Source: Acidobacteriota bacterium (lineage in GTDB: Bacteria > Acidobacteriota > Terriglobia > Terriglobales > Acidobacteriaceae). Taken from it: 25,541 nucleotides of DNA. Made by a program: the position numbers and the translations under genes. Within the stretch, counting starts at the first letter, position 1. Every line of letters begins with the position of its first letter. The DNA is taken from positions 1-25,541 of the forward strand of contig JAJYAE010000026.1 of NCBI GenBank assembly GCA_021779695.1, read 5' to 3'. The notes under the pieces were generated by a model. It saw nothing but the letters and a program-made list of their open reading frames with translations. It ran no database searches and was not told the DNA's origin. Positions 16,126 to 23,186 of this stretch are shown here, piece after piece.

Positions 16126-16902
16126 ATGAATCCGGCATGGACGTCGCGTCCAAAGTGGCGTTGGATCGCTGCGGGCCGAAGGGCCGGATGGCTTCTGGTC
16201 CTGATGTTGCTCTCTGCACTTCCCGCGCGTATGGCATGGGCGCAGGCCTTTTCAAGCTCATCCTCGACGGTCCCCCCCGGTTTGCTTACGCCTTCCGATG
16301 CTGTGGTCAAGCCGGTCCCTGCAAATACTCGTCAGCTCCCCGTGGCGCGCGAGCTCACGTTTGTGAGTCTCGCTTCCTATGGACACTACAAGATTTTTGC
16401 AAGCGGATCGGGAGCCAAGCTCTATACAAGCGGCGTGGAGTATGACCGGAACTCGTGGGGACGCTTATTGGGCGCGCAATTTGACTACGTTGCGGAGTTT
16501 CTGCCCGTGGTGATGCTGGATGCCGCGAAGAGCTCGGACATCTGGGGCACTCCCACGACGAAGGCGCATGAGATTGTTCCAGGGGTGGGCTTTTCGCCGA
16601 TTGGCTTCCGCCTGGAGTGGCGCGATCAGAAGGCCGTCAAGCCTTATCTGATGGCGAAGGGCGGAGTGATTATTTTCTCGAAGAAAGAGCTATCACAGCA
16701 GGCGACCTACGAGAACTTCAGCCTGCAATCTTCCACCGGCCTGCAAGTTAGGATGACGCCGCGGATCGAACTGCGCCTCGGCTTGTTTGGCGACTTCCAT
16801 TTCTCCGACGCGTTTATCGTTCCCGTCAACCCAGGGCTGGACGTGATGAACGCAAGCCTTGGCATTACGTATCACCTGGGCCATGCGCCGCCGGAGCACT
16901 GA
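16126..16902 (+). CDS. PagL-like acyloxyacyl hydrolase / lipid A deacylase-related outer membrane protein
   Basis: A 258-aa exported beta-rich protein. The N-terminus has basic residues, the hydrophobic run WLLVLMLLSALPA and a signal peptidase site at AWA-QA (about residue 40). The mature part resembles the PagL-type family: alternating strands, FHFSDAF with an H225-x-S227 pair like the PagL catalytic His/Ser, then VNPGLD (234-239) and a closing LGITYHLG strand ending close to the C-terminus as in outer-membrane barrels. If active it would remove an ester-linked acyl chain from lipid A in the outer membrane. The start at 16126 (GGAGAG 9 nt upstream) places the signal peptide at the N-terminus; the frame stays open upstream to 15943 but that part has no signal-like features. 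The family call is moderate; an inactive barrel is possible. Confidence 0.58.
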   Translation: MNPAWTSRPKWRWIAAGRRAGWLLVLMLLSALPARMAWAQAFSSSSSTVPPGLLTPSDAVVKPVPANTRQLPVARELTFVSLASYGHYKIFASGSGAKLYTSGVEYDRNSWGRLLGAQFDYVAEFLPVVMLDAAKSSDIWGTPTTKAHEIVPGVGFSPIGFRLEWRDQKAVKPYLMAKGGVIIFSKKELSQQATYENFSLQSSTGLQVRMTPRIELRLGLFGDFHFSDAFIVPVNPGLDVMNASLGITYHLGHAPPEH

Positions 16903-16927
16903 GATTGTTCGAGGTGAGTGCGTCCGC

Positions 16928-17557
16928 TCAGGGAAGCGGGAGTTCCGCATCGAGACCGTGTTTTGCGAGATCGGCGCGGAGCTGGTCCACGGTGGAGAAG
17001 ACAAGAGCCTGCATGCCAAGAGCGCGAGCAGCCTCCACGTTGACGGGTCTGTCATCCAGAAAAAGAGTCTCTTCCGGGGCGGTGCCGAGCTCACGCAGCG
17101 TGTACCGGTAGATGGCGGGGTCCGGCTTGATGATGCCGAGCTGATAGCTCCAGACGAGGACGTCAAAGCGGTCGAGCCAGTCAAACTCCCGCTGCATATT
17201 GGCCAGGACGGAGTCGCCCATGTTGGAGAGGATGGCGGTGCGCAGGCCTCGCTGACTGAGTGCCTGATGCCAGGCCAGCATCACGGGATTGCAGGAGGTC
17301 CACATGATGGTATCCCACCGGTTCAGCTCGTTGAGCGCTGCCGGGCCGAGATCGAGGCGCGCGTCCCGGAGAAACTTCTCCCAGAATGTGACGCCGGAAA
17401 GCTGGCCTGCATCGTACGCATGACGGTCTGCCCAGTAGAGCTCCTCAAAGCGGTCATGGGGCAGGCCGGTGATGCGCAACAGCGCGGCATGTGCTTCCTG
17501 GTTCGGTGGTCCAGTCAGGACCATCCCGTAGTCAAAGACGACTGCGCGCAACGCCAA
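16928..17557 (-). CDS. HAD-superfamily hydrolase (YihX-like)
   Basis: Predicted cytoplasmic small-molecule phosphatase, 209 aa. HAD motifs in order: motif I FDYGMVL with nucleophile D9, motif II ILSNMGD (S111, N112), motif III K144 in GIIKPDPAIY, motif IV FLDDR (D168, D169). The residue two after the nucleophile is Gly (G11) instead of the acid/base Asp, as in the FDxGxV subgroup that includes YihX-type proteins. The cap domain is the small helical type between motifs I and II. The start is a TTG (17557) with GGGGGA close upstream; a second TTG two codons further in is also possible. It converges with the PagL-like gene (25 bp) and diverges from the aminotransferase gene. Substrate unknown. 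Confidence 0.82.
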   Translation of the reverse strand: MALRAVVFDYGMVLTGPPNQEAHAALLRITGLPHDRFEELYWADRHAYDAGQLSGVTFWEKFLRDARLDLGPAALNELNRWDTIMWTSCNPVMLAWHQALSQRGLRTAILSNMGDSVLANMQREFDWLDRFDVLVWSYQLGIIKPDPAIYRYTLRELGTAPEETLFLDDRPVNVEAARALGMQALVFSTVDQLRADLAKHGLDAELPLP

Positions 17558-17668
17558 AGTATCCCCCGCTGGCCCCCTGTTTGGTGAAGGGGCGCGTCAG
17601 ATTCTATTGTGCATGAACGGATTCGGACGGCTTCTCCTGCCGGATCTGGATGGAATGAAAGGGGACGG

Positions 17669-18856
17669 ATGCGGTTTGCGCAAAGAACGGACTGGAACAC
17701 GGAAGAGAGCGAACTTGCCAGGGCGCACCACGCCCGCGCAGCCGCGGGCAAGCCGATTGCCGACCTCACGGCCTCAAACCCAACCCGCTGCGGGTTGGCA
17801 TTTGACGCTGCGTTGCTTGGGGCGCTGGCTGATCCGCGCGCCCTGGAATATGACCCTCAGCCGAAGGGACTCCTCGCTGCGCGGGAGGCTGTTTCCCGCT
17901 ACTACGCCGATCACGGCGTGGCGGTTGAGCCAGATGAGGTCATCCTGACCACCAGCACCAGCGAAGCCTACAGCTTCCTGTTTCGCCTCTTGTGTGAACC
18001 GGGCAGTGAGATCCTGGTGCCGCAGCCGAGCTACCCTCTCTTTGATTTTCTTGCGGCACTGGATGACGTGCGCCTCCGTCCTGCAACACTGGTTTACGAC
18101 CACGGCTGGCAGATCGATCCGGAGGGTCTGCGGCGGGCCATCACGCCGCTGACGCGCGCGATCGTTCTTGTCCATCCCAACAATCCCACAGGGCACTTTA
18201 CCAAGCCGTGGGAGGCGGAAGCATTGGGCGCGCTTTGCCGTGAGCACAGGCTGAGCCTGATTGTGGACGAGGTCTTTCTAGACTACGCATGGGGTGGCGC
18301 GGCAAGGAGCTTTGCGGCGGGGCTTCCGGGCGTGCCCGTATACGTTGTCAGCGGGCTCAGCAAGATTGCGGGATTGCCCCAGATGAAAGCGGCATGGCTG
18401 GTGGCCACCGGAGCGGATTCCCAGCAGGCCCTGGCGCGCCTGGAGGTCATTGCCGACACTTTTCTGTCCATGAACGCCCCGGTGCAGTGGGCAATGGGCA
18501 CCTGGCTGGCTCAGCGGGATGCGATCCAGCGTCAGATTCGTGCCCGTGTGGCAGAGAATCTGGCCGAACTGGATCGGCAGCTTGCGGGGCAAGAGTGGGT
18601 CCGGCGGCTTGAGGCTGAGGGGGGCTGGTATGGCATCCTGCGGGTTCCTGCGCTGCGCCCGGATGAAGAGACGGTGCGAGAGTTGTTGGAGCGGGGTGTC
18701 TGGATCCACCCGGGATACTTTTTTGGAATGAGGGAGTCGGGCTGGCTGGTGGCGAGTCTACTGGCGCGCAGTGAGGAATTTCGCACGGGAGTAACCGCCC
18801 TGCTTGCTTATCTGGGAACGCATCAAGGTAGTAACGGCATGCCGGTTCCGCTTTAA
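17669..18856 (+). CDS. Class I/II PLP-dependent aminotransferase
   Basis: Fold type I aminotransferase, 395 aa. Seen: the HPNNPTG substrate/cofactor loop (169-175), DEVFLDY (200-206, Asp to the pyridine nitrogen, Tyr to the phenolate), and the Schiff-base lysine K232 in VSGLSKIAGLPQMK. The YDPQPKGLLAAREAV region (61-75) is the usual one near the active site. Subfamily resembles aspartate/alanine-type enzymes, but the amino donor cannot be told from sequence. The ATG at 17669 follows AAAGGGG; the frame is open back to 17609, but those 20 residues look like leader sequence. A weak TTGGTG-18-TATTGT promoter may lie at 17581-17610. The 70 bp after the stop are strikingly AT-rich without a clear hairpin. 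Confidence 0.9.
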   Translation: MRFAQRTDWNTEESELARAHHARAAAGKPIADLTASNPTRCGLAFDAALLGALADPRALEYDPQPKGLLAAREAVSRYYADHGVAVEPDEVILTTSTSEAYSFLFRLLCEPGSEILVPQPSYPLFDFLAALDDVRLRPATLVYDHGWQIDPEGLRRAITPLTRAIVLVHPNNPTGHFTKPWEAEALGALCREHRLSLIVDEVFLDYAWGGAARSFAAGLPGVPVYVVSGLSKIAGLPQMKAAWLVATGADSQQALARLEVIADTFLSMNAPVQWAMGTWLAQRDAIQRQIRARVAENLAELDRQLAGQEWVRRLEAEGGWYGILRVPALRPDEETVRELLERGVWIHPGYFFGMRESGWLVASLLARSEEFRTGVTALLAYLGTHQGSNGMPVPL

Positions 18857-18926
18857 GTATTCGATGAGATAGTTTCTATAAATATAACCAAATAAATGAA
18901 ATAAATCAGGAGATTACTTTATTGGG

Positions 18927-19559
18927 TCAGGAGTTGCGAAGGAAGGGATTCGTGCGGCGTTCGGTTCCGATGTCGGTTACTGGGCCGTGACCTGGGATGA
19001 CCCGCGTCTCATCGGGCAGTGTAAGCAATCGAGTGTGGATGGACTCTAGAATCTGCTCGAAGTTTCCCCCAGGAAGATCTGTTCTGCCGATACTTCCAGC
19101 AAAGAGGGTGTCACCCGCCGCGAGGAGTTTGAGGGGAATGAAGTGAAGGCTGACGGAGCCTTGAGTATGGCCGGGGGTATGGAGCACCGTGGCTGGGTAG
19201 CTGTCGAGCCCGACGGTCTGACCCTCGACGAGCTGTTCATCGGGAGGGGCGGTTTCTGGGGGTTCAATTCCGAGCCAGGCGGCCTGGGCAGCCATCATCT
19301 GGAGGAGCGGCAGGTCATTCTCATTGAGGAGGATGGGAGCGCCAGTGAGGCGCTTGAGGGTCAGGGCGCCGCCGACGTGGTCGATGTGCGCGTGAGTCAC
19401 GATGATCTGCTTGAGTTTGAGGTGGTGCTGGGTGAGCCGGCGATGAATTCGCGTGATTTCGTCGCCGGGGTCAATGACGATGGCTTCCCCCCTGGCTTCG
19501 TCGCCGAGCAGGGTGCAGTTGCACTGGAGCGGGCCGACGGGAAAGGTTTCGAGAATCAT
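18927..19559 (-). CDS. MBL-fold metallo-hydrolase (glyoxalase II-like)
   Basis: A 210-aa metallo-beta-lactamase-fold hydrolase. Metal ligands are complete: THAHIDH (H56, H58, D60, H61), H131 in HTPGHTQGS, D150 in AAGDTLF, and H191 in IPGHGP. GRTDLPGG (159-166) is typical of the small glyoxalase II-like and persulfide dioxygenase-like group; it is shorter than classical hydroxyacylglutathione hydrolases (about 250 aa), lacking the C-terminal helical part. Substrate is therefore open (thioester or sulfur-related). The start at 19559 (MILETFPVGP) is where the family begins; the frame extends upstream to 19676, but that stretch is unlike the family. No good ribosome binding site is seen. The gene lies 62 bp downstream of the membrane-protein gene on the same strand and could be co-transcribed with it. 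Confidence 0.88.
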   Translation of the reverse strand: MILETFPVGPLQCNCTLLGDEARGEAIVIDPGDEITRIHRRLTQHHLKLKQIIVTHAHIDHVGGALTLKRLTGAPILLNENDLPLLQMMAAQAAWLGIEPPETAPPDEQLVEGQTVGLDSYPATVLHTPGHTQGSVSLHFIPLKLLAAGDTLFAGSIGRTDLPGGNFEQILESIHTRLLTLPDETRVIPGHGPVTDIGTERRTNPFLRNS

Positions 19560-19621
19560 GAGCTCATTGTAGGACCTGTCCAAAGGGTGTTGGGTGCGCT
19601 TTGGAGCGGGTGAGGCACGCC

Positions 19622-20557
19622 TCAGAGTTCCGATTCCGGCAGGGGGCTGGCCGTAACGGCCATGAGTTGCCCCCAAATGCTTGGGCGGGCGGAATCCTCG
19701 GCGGGCAGGTGGGCTCCGAGCTCCCAGAGTCCGATGAGGGTAAGGGCGACCAGGTTGGGAAAGAGCAACGGCGCCATGGGAGGAGCGCCGTTGACGGATT
19801 TCTCAAAGAGGCTGGTGCCCGGCGCCAGCAGATTCATCTGCATGTGGTACCAGAAGCCCAGCAGGCCGACCAGTGCCTGAATGCCGAGAACCGCCAGGCA
19901 GAGGTCCAGGTAACGGCGGGCGACGGGCATGAGCACGGGGACGATCAGAAAGCCGGAGGCGAAGGCACTGGAGATGACCGGAATCCACTCAATTTTGAGA
20001 AAGAAACCGTTGGTGGCGTGATCGGTAAGGCACAGGACGAAGTTGCCGAAGAAGCCGCCGGTGGCGAGAAGGATGACCCAGCGCGCCCACTCCTCAGAGT
20101 GCTGTGGCACCATGCGATTGACGAGGAGAAGGAAGCCGAGGCCGGTGTACGCCAGGGGCGCTGCGAAGGGGGCAGCGTAGGTAAGCGAGCGCAGGGTGTG
20201 GCTGACAAAGAAGCTGCTCTGGAGGTGGTAGAGCACACCGGCGAGGCCAACAAGCACGGAGAGGCAGCCGATGAGAAAGCCAACGTCGCGCCACGCTGCG
20301 TGAAAGCCCCAGCGCCACCGAAGCAGATCGACCAACAGCAGGAGAATGGGCGCAAGGGCGGAGAAGTAGAGTGGGATGTACTCCTCGGGGCGGCGGAACT
20401 GATTGACGGAGTGCGCCAGCACGATGTCGCCTGCCAGGACGGCGAGGTTGGAGGCGACGAAGAGCTCGAGCAGAAGCTCGAGATCGAAGACCCAGCGCAG
20501 CAGCGGCGTCTGGAGGATACGACCCAGCGGGCGTAGAAGACTACTCGCGAGCGCCAT
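19622..20557 (-). CDS. Eight-helix integral membrane protein of unknown family, paired with octaheme cytochrome
   Basis: I do not recognise this family. The 311-residue protein has about eight hydrophobic segments (roughly 27-47, 61-79, 93-112, 127-147, 160-178, 181-202, 206-227, 251-272) and no soluble domain. Histidines near membrane boundaries (H49, H111, H120, H170, H228) could ligate haem or line a quinone site, but no known motif is present and it does not clearly look like NrfD/PsrC. Its ATG has GGAGG 4 nt upstream and lies 17 bp inside the end of the octaheme cytochrome gene, so the two are translationally coupled. The simplest inference is that it is the membrane electron-transfer partner or anchor of that cytochrome. 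The upstream in-frame extension to 20767 is rejected because it overlaps the cytochrome coding sequence. Confidence 0.8.
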   Translation of the reverse strand: MALASSLLRPLGRILQTPLLRWVFDLELLLELFVASNLAVLAGDIVLAHSVNQFRRPEEYIPLYFSALAPILLLLVDLLRWRWGFHAAWRDVGFLIGCLSVLVGLAGVLYHLQSSFFVSHTLRSLTYAAPFAAPLAYTGLGFLLLVNRMVPQHSEEWARWVILLATGGFFGNFVLCLTDHATNGFFLKIEWIPVISSAFASGFLIVPVLMPVARRYLDLCLAVLGIQALVGLLGFWYHMQMNLLAPGTSLFEKSVNGAPPMAPLLFPNLVALTLIGLWELGAHLPAEDSARPSIWGQLMAVTASPLPESEL

Positions 20558-21779
20558 GAATCCTCCGCAATTCGTCTGCCTCGTGCTGCAACTCGACGGA
20601 TTTTTCGAGCAACCCGTAGTTGCCGTGCCACTGGACGAAGTCAGCTCCTCCCATGAAGGCGCCGTGCTTGCTGGTCCTGCCCTCGTAGTGCCACAGGTCG
20701 AAGTAAGTGAAGTCGATGGGGTTGGAGAACGGAGGGCCATTGTCGAGCCCATCTTTATGCAGGCCATCCATCACGGCTTTGGCGGCAAGGACCTTGGAGT
20801 TGGTGCTTGCGACGACCTGCTCGGCCTGGGTGTAGACCCGGTCGATCATCGACGAGGTGTGGCATTGCACGCACACTTGCTTCATGTTGGTCTGGGCCTG
20901 TAGGTAGTTGGGCCGCTTGGTGCTGACCGCGGCGGCGAGATACCAGCTCAGTCGTTCGGAGGGGTCGTGCGTCACCTTGAGTCCGTTGATGCCACTCATG
21001 TGACAAGTGGCGCAGGTCGGCACGAACATGTCGCGCGTCGTGAGGGTTCTGGGGTTTGCATCCAGCTTTAAAAGTTGCCGTTGGGCGGCAAAGAGCACTC
21101 CGTGGCGGGACTCGCTGTAGATTTCGATCTGCGAGTGGTCCGGGCCCATGTGGCATTGGGCGCAGGTGGTAGGCAGGCGCGCCAACGCAACGGAACTGGT
21201 GTGGCGCGCATGGCATTCGGTACACGTACCGATGGTGCCGTCGTCATTGGGCTTGCCGACGGAGTGGCATTGCTCACAGCCGGATGCGATTGCGGACGGC
21301 CCTTCTTTGGAGACGAGAGGATTGGGCGGGCGGTCGGTGCCGCCGGGCTGGTACTTCTCACTGAAGGCAACCTGTTCGGGTGAGAGTCCGGCTTTGCCGT
21401 AGACGGCGGCCCAACTGGGGGCGGCGTGCCGGCTATGGAGAAATTCCTGGTAGATCCCTTCGTGGCAACTGCGGCAGTTGCCGGCGGTCAGGTGGGTGGC
21501 AATGACGAAGCCGTGGTGTTCCTGCTTCTGCTGCCCGGCGGCCGGCTGATGGCAATCCAGGCAGTTGACGCCCTTTTTGGCGTGCGCGCTCATCTCATAC
21601 TCATGCACGACGGCGTACTGCAACCGGGCGTGACACTCCGCACACTTGCCGCTGGCACGCACAAAATCTGCAGTGGGCTGCTCGGTTTCAACCTGGGGGC
21701 GCGCTCTGTTAACGAGAAAAGCGCCAAGAATAAGTCCGAAGGCAACGGTGACAGCAATAAAAACGGAGCGAAATGACAT
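20541..21779 (-). CDS. Membrane-anchored octaheme cytochrome c, hydroxylamine oxidoreductase (HAO)-like
   Basis: A 412-aa extracytoplasmic redox protein with eight CxxCH haem-binding motifs, at C46, C73, C102, C168, C186, C206, C256 and C303. Residues 5-23 form one hydrophobic helix without an obvious cleavage site, so it is probably membrane-tethered. The haem spacing and the C-terminal block with DLWHYEGR (361-368) and GADFVQWHGNY (378-388) resemble the HAO-like multihaem family; there is no CxxCK motif, which argues against octaheme nitrite or tetrathionate reductase types. HAO-like proteins oxidise hydroxylamine or reduce nitrite/hydroxylamine, depending on a Tyr crosslink to the active-site haem that I cannot place by eye. 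The ribosome binding site is weak, and a 6-bp hairpin (CCGGGC/GCCCGG) lies just upstream of the start. Partner: the overlapping membrane-protein gene. Confidence 0.82.
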   Translation of the reverse strand: MSFRSVFIAVTVAFGLILGAFLVNRARPQVETEQPTADFVRASGKCAECHARLQYAVVHEYEMSAHAKKGVNCLDCHQPAAGQQKQEHHGFVIATHLTAGNCRSCHEGIYQEFLHSRHAAPSWAAVYGKAGLSPEQVAFSEKYQPGGTDRPPNPLVSKEGPSAIASGCEQCHSVGKPNDDGTIGTCTECHARHTSSVALARLPTTCAQCHMGPDHSQIEIYSESRHGVLFAAQRQLLKLDANPRTLTTRDMFVPTCATCHMSGINGLKVTHDPSERLSWYLAAAVSTKRPNYLQAQTNMKQVCVQCHTSSMIDRVYTQAEQVVASTNSKVLAAKAVMDGLHKDGLDNGPPFSNPIDFTYFDLWHYEGRTSKHGAFMGGADFVQWHGNYGLLEKSVELQHEADELRRIHGARE

Positions 21780-21921
21780 GAGATCCCGGGCGAATCGAAT
21801 TTTGAATAGAGCCCGGCAAAGGGAATACCGGACCTGACGAGGTTAGCGCAGGTTGCGGAGGATGAAAAGGGGCGCCTGTCATTTGCGGCCCGGACCCGGC
21901 ACGCGAGGCTGAGTCAAGCCT

Positions 21922-21956
21922 GAAAAGCAAACAGGCAAGCCGGAGTGGCTTGCCTG
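21922..21956 (-). terminator. Intrinsic terminator downstream of secG
   Basis: Perfect 10-bp stem (CAGGCAAGCC at 21932-21941 with GGCTTGCCTG at 21947-21956) and a 5-nt loop, followed on the minus strand by TTTGCTTTTC. It lies 32 bp past the secG stop and separates secG from the cytochrome operon. Confidence 0.85.
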
Positions 21957-21987
21957 GAGTTCGAATGCCGAGAAAATGAATGAGCGG

Positions 21988-22293
21988 TTATTTGCCGGAC
22001 TTTGCCGGTGCGGTGACTGGCGTTGTGCCGTCCAGAACTGAATGGCTGTGCTGACCGCGCATGTAAAGGATCGTCAAGGTCAGGGAGGTGATCATGAAGA
22101 TGATGGCCGACCACGTGGTGAGGCGGGTCAGGACATTGGCTGCGGCGCGGGGACCGAATGCGGTCTGCGAACCCTGTCCGCCGAAGGCGCCTGCCAGATC
22201 TGCCGAGCGGCCCTGTTGCACCAGTACGACGCCGACGAGGAAGAGGCTGACGATGATGTGTACTGTAATGACGAAGTAGAAGAAAATCTGCAT
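21988..22293 (-). CDS. secG: Preprotein translocase subunit SecG
   Basis: Small inner-membrane subunit of the SecYEG protein-export channel, 101 aa. Two transmembrane helices (about residues 2-24 and 58-78) flank the conserved cytoplasmic stretch VLVQQGRSADLAGAFGG (24-40) that identifies SecG. The C-terminal tail is short and polar. The start ATG has only a weak purine-rich stretch upstream. The gene lies 53 nt after the 3' end of a tRNA-Leu gene on the same strand and is followed by a strong terminator, so tRNA and secG may share a transcript. Confidence 0.93.
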   Translation of the reverse strand: MQIFFYFVITVHIIVSLFLVGVVLVQQGRSADLAGAFGGQGSQTAFGPRAAANVLTRLTTWSAIIFMITSLTLTILYMRGQHSHSVLDGTTPVTAPAKSGK

Positions 22294-22346
22294 GATCCAA
22301 GCTTCTTTCTGGAGCCTGCCAAACGGTTCAGGCCAGGGAATTCAAA

Positions 22347-22431
22347 TGGTGCGGAAGGCGGGACTTGAACCCGCATGCCTTGCGGCGCCACCCCCTCAAG
22401 ATGGTGTGTCTGCCAATTTCACCACTTCCGC
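22347..22431 (-). tRNA. tRNA-Leu(GAG)
   Basis: An 85-nt type II tRNA with encoded CCA. Acceptor stem GCGGAAG/CTTCCGC, 3-bp D stem GTG/CAC, anticodon stem CCATC/GGTGG (one G-U pair) closing the loop TTGAGGG with anticodon GAG, variable arm with a GCC-GCAA-GGC stem, T arm GCGGG-TTCAAGT-CCCGC, discriminator A. It decodes CUC and CUU leucine codons. Confidence 0.96.
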
Positions 22432-22447
22432 ACGGGTTAACCATCTG

Positions 22448-22453
22448 AGTATA
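22448..22453 (-). promoter_or_regulatory. -10 box of the tRNA-Leu promoter
   Basis: On the minus strand TATACT (5/6 match to TATAAT) lies 16 bp before the mature tRNA 5' end, placing transcription start about 10 nt upstream of the tRNA. No good -35 hexamer is visible at 16-18 bp. Confidence 0.4.
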
Positions 22454-22554
22454 ACAAAGCGAATGACGATGCGCGAGCGCGGAGGCTTCAGCCATCAGGC
22501 GCGCCGTCTTTCATCTGCCATCCCGCCTGCATGGGCTTTTGCCCAAGCATGAAT

Positions 22555-23178
22555 TCAGCTTCCGAGGCGCGCCATCCAGGCGGCCAGGTCCTGCTGATCG
22601 CTGTTGCCGGCGGCTTGCGCGACGCGCACATTTTCTCTCTCCGCGGGGTTGCGGTTCTGGCTGAGCTTGAACTTGCCCTCGATCCGTTCGATCGGAATCC
22701 GGAAGCCAACGATGCCGGCAAGCATGGTGCGGCGGTAGCCCGCGGGCAGGGACTGCCAGCGCTCGGCGTAGGCGGGCTCGTGGAGCTGAATCAGGTTGCG
22801 AAGGATGGATTCCTTGCCGGCATCCTCTTCAACCAGCTGCAAAGCGCCATACGCGTGAATTGCGATGTAGTTCCAGGTGGGCACGGATAGCTCTTCAGTG
22901 TAGAGCGAGGGGGACACGTAGGCGTGCGGTCCGGGAAAGACCACCAGCGTCTGGCGGCCAGCGAGCGACTTCCAGTGCGGATTGGCGCGCGCAAAGTGGC
23001 CCTCGATGGTTCCATGTTCGCCCTGGTTCAGGATGACCAGGGGCAGATGCGTGGCAACCGGCGCATCTTTTGTCTCTTCGCCAGGGGTGACTCCGAAAAG
23101 AATGGCGAAAGAGTACCGCTGCATGGCTTGCAGCAGGAGGGCGCGATCCGTCACCTGATTGAAACGCGGAGTGTACAG
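22555..23178 (-). CDS. PaiB-like FMN-binding negative transcriptional regulator, apparent CTG start
   Basis: PaiB-type proteins have an FMN-binding split-barrel fold and are described as negative regulators in Bacillus; the biochemical role is poorly known. Conserved blocks: THLPL (43-47), GHFARANPHW (60-69), VFPGPHAYVSPSLY (80-93), VPTWNYIAIHAYG (99-111). The family opens with an MYxPxxF-type sequence. Here the matching residues YTPRF are preceded by CTG (23178-23176), with a TGAGGTGA element upstream and an in-frame stop two codons before, so CTG is the likely start (207 aa). The first conventional start, GTG at 23154, would delete this conserved end and has no ribosome binding site. It follows the ilvA stop by 8 bp, so the two are an operon. 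Confidence 0.85.
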   Translation of the reverse strand: MYTPRFNQVTDRALLLQAMQRYSFAILFGVTPGEETKDAPVATHLPLVILNQGEHGTIEGHFARANPHWKSLAGRQTLVVFPGPHAYVSPSLYTEELSVPTWNYIAIHAYGALQLVEEDAGKESILRNLIQLHEPAYAERWQSLPAGYRRTMLAGIVGFRIPIERIEGKFKLSQNRNPAERENVRVAQAAGNSDQQDLAAWMARLGS

Positions 23179-23186
23179 GGCTCACC

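Noticed and set aside
18857..18926. AT-rich 70 bp between the aminotransferase and MBL genes as a mobile-element scar or bidirectional terminator
   Set aside because: No target-site duplication, terminal repeat or stable hairpin; only a bulged CCAAATAAA/TTTATTGG pairing was found.
19560..19676. N-terminal extension of the MBL-fold hydrolase
   Set aside because: The family starts at MILETFPVG; the extension is polar and overlaps the end of the upstream gene.
20558..20767. N-terminal extension of the eight-helix membrane protein
   Set aside because: It overlaps the 3' coding part of the cytochrome and is Ser/Thr-rich; the ATG at 20557 has a good GGAGG site.
20541..21779. Octaheme nitrite reductase or tetrathionate reductase identity
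   Set aside because: Those types carry a CxxCK haem motif; all eight motifs here are CxxCH, and the WHYEGR/QWHGNY end is HAO-like.
22525..22550. TGGGC-TTTT-GCCCA hairpin downstream of the PaiB-like gene
   Set aside because: Only a 5-bp stem with no T-run on either strand, so not called as a terminator.
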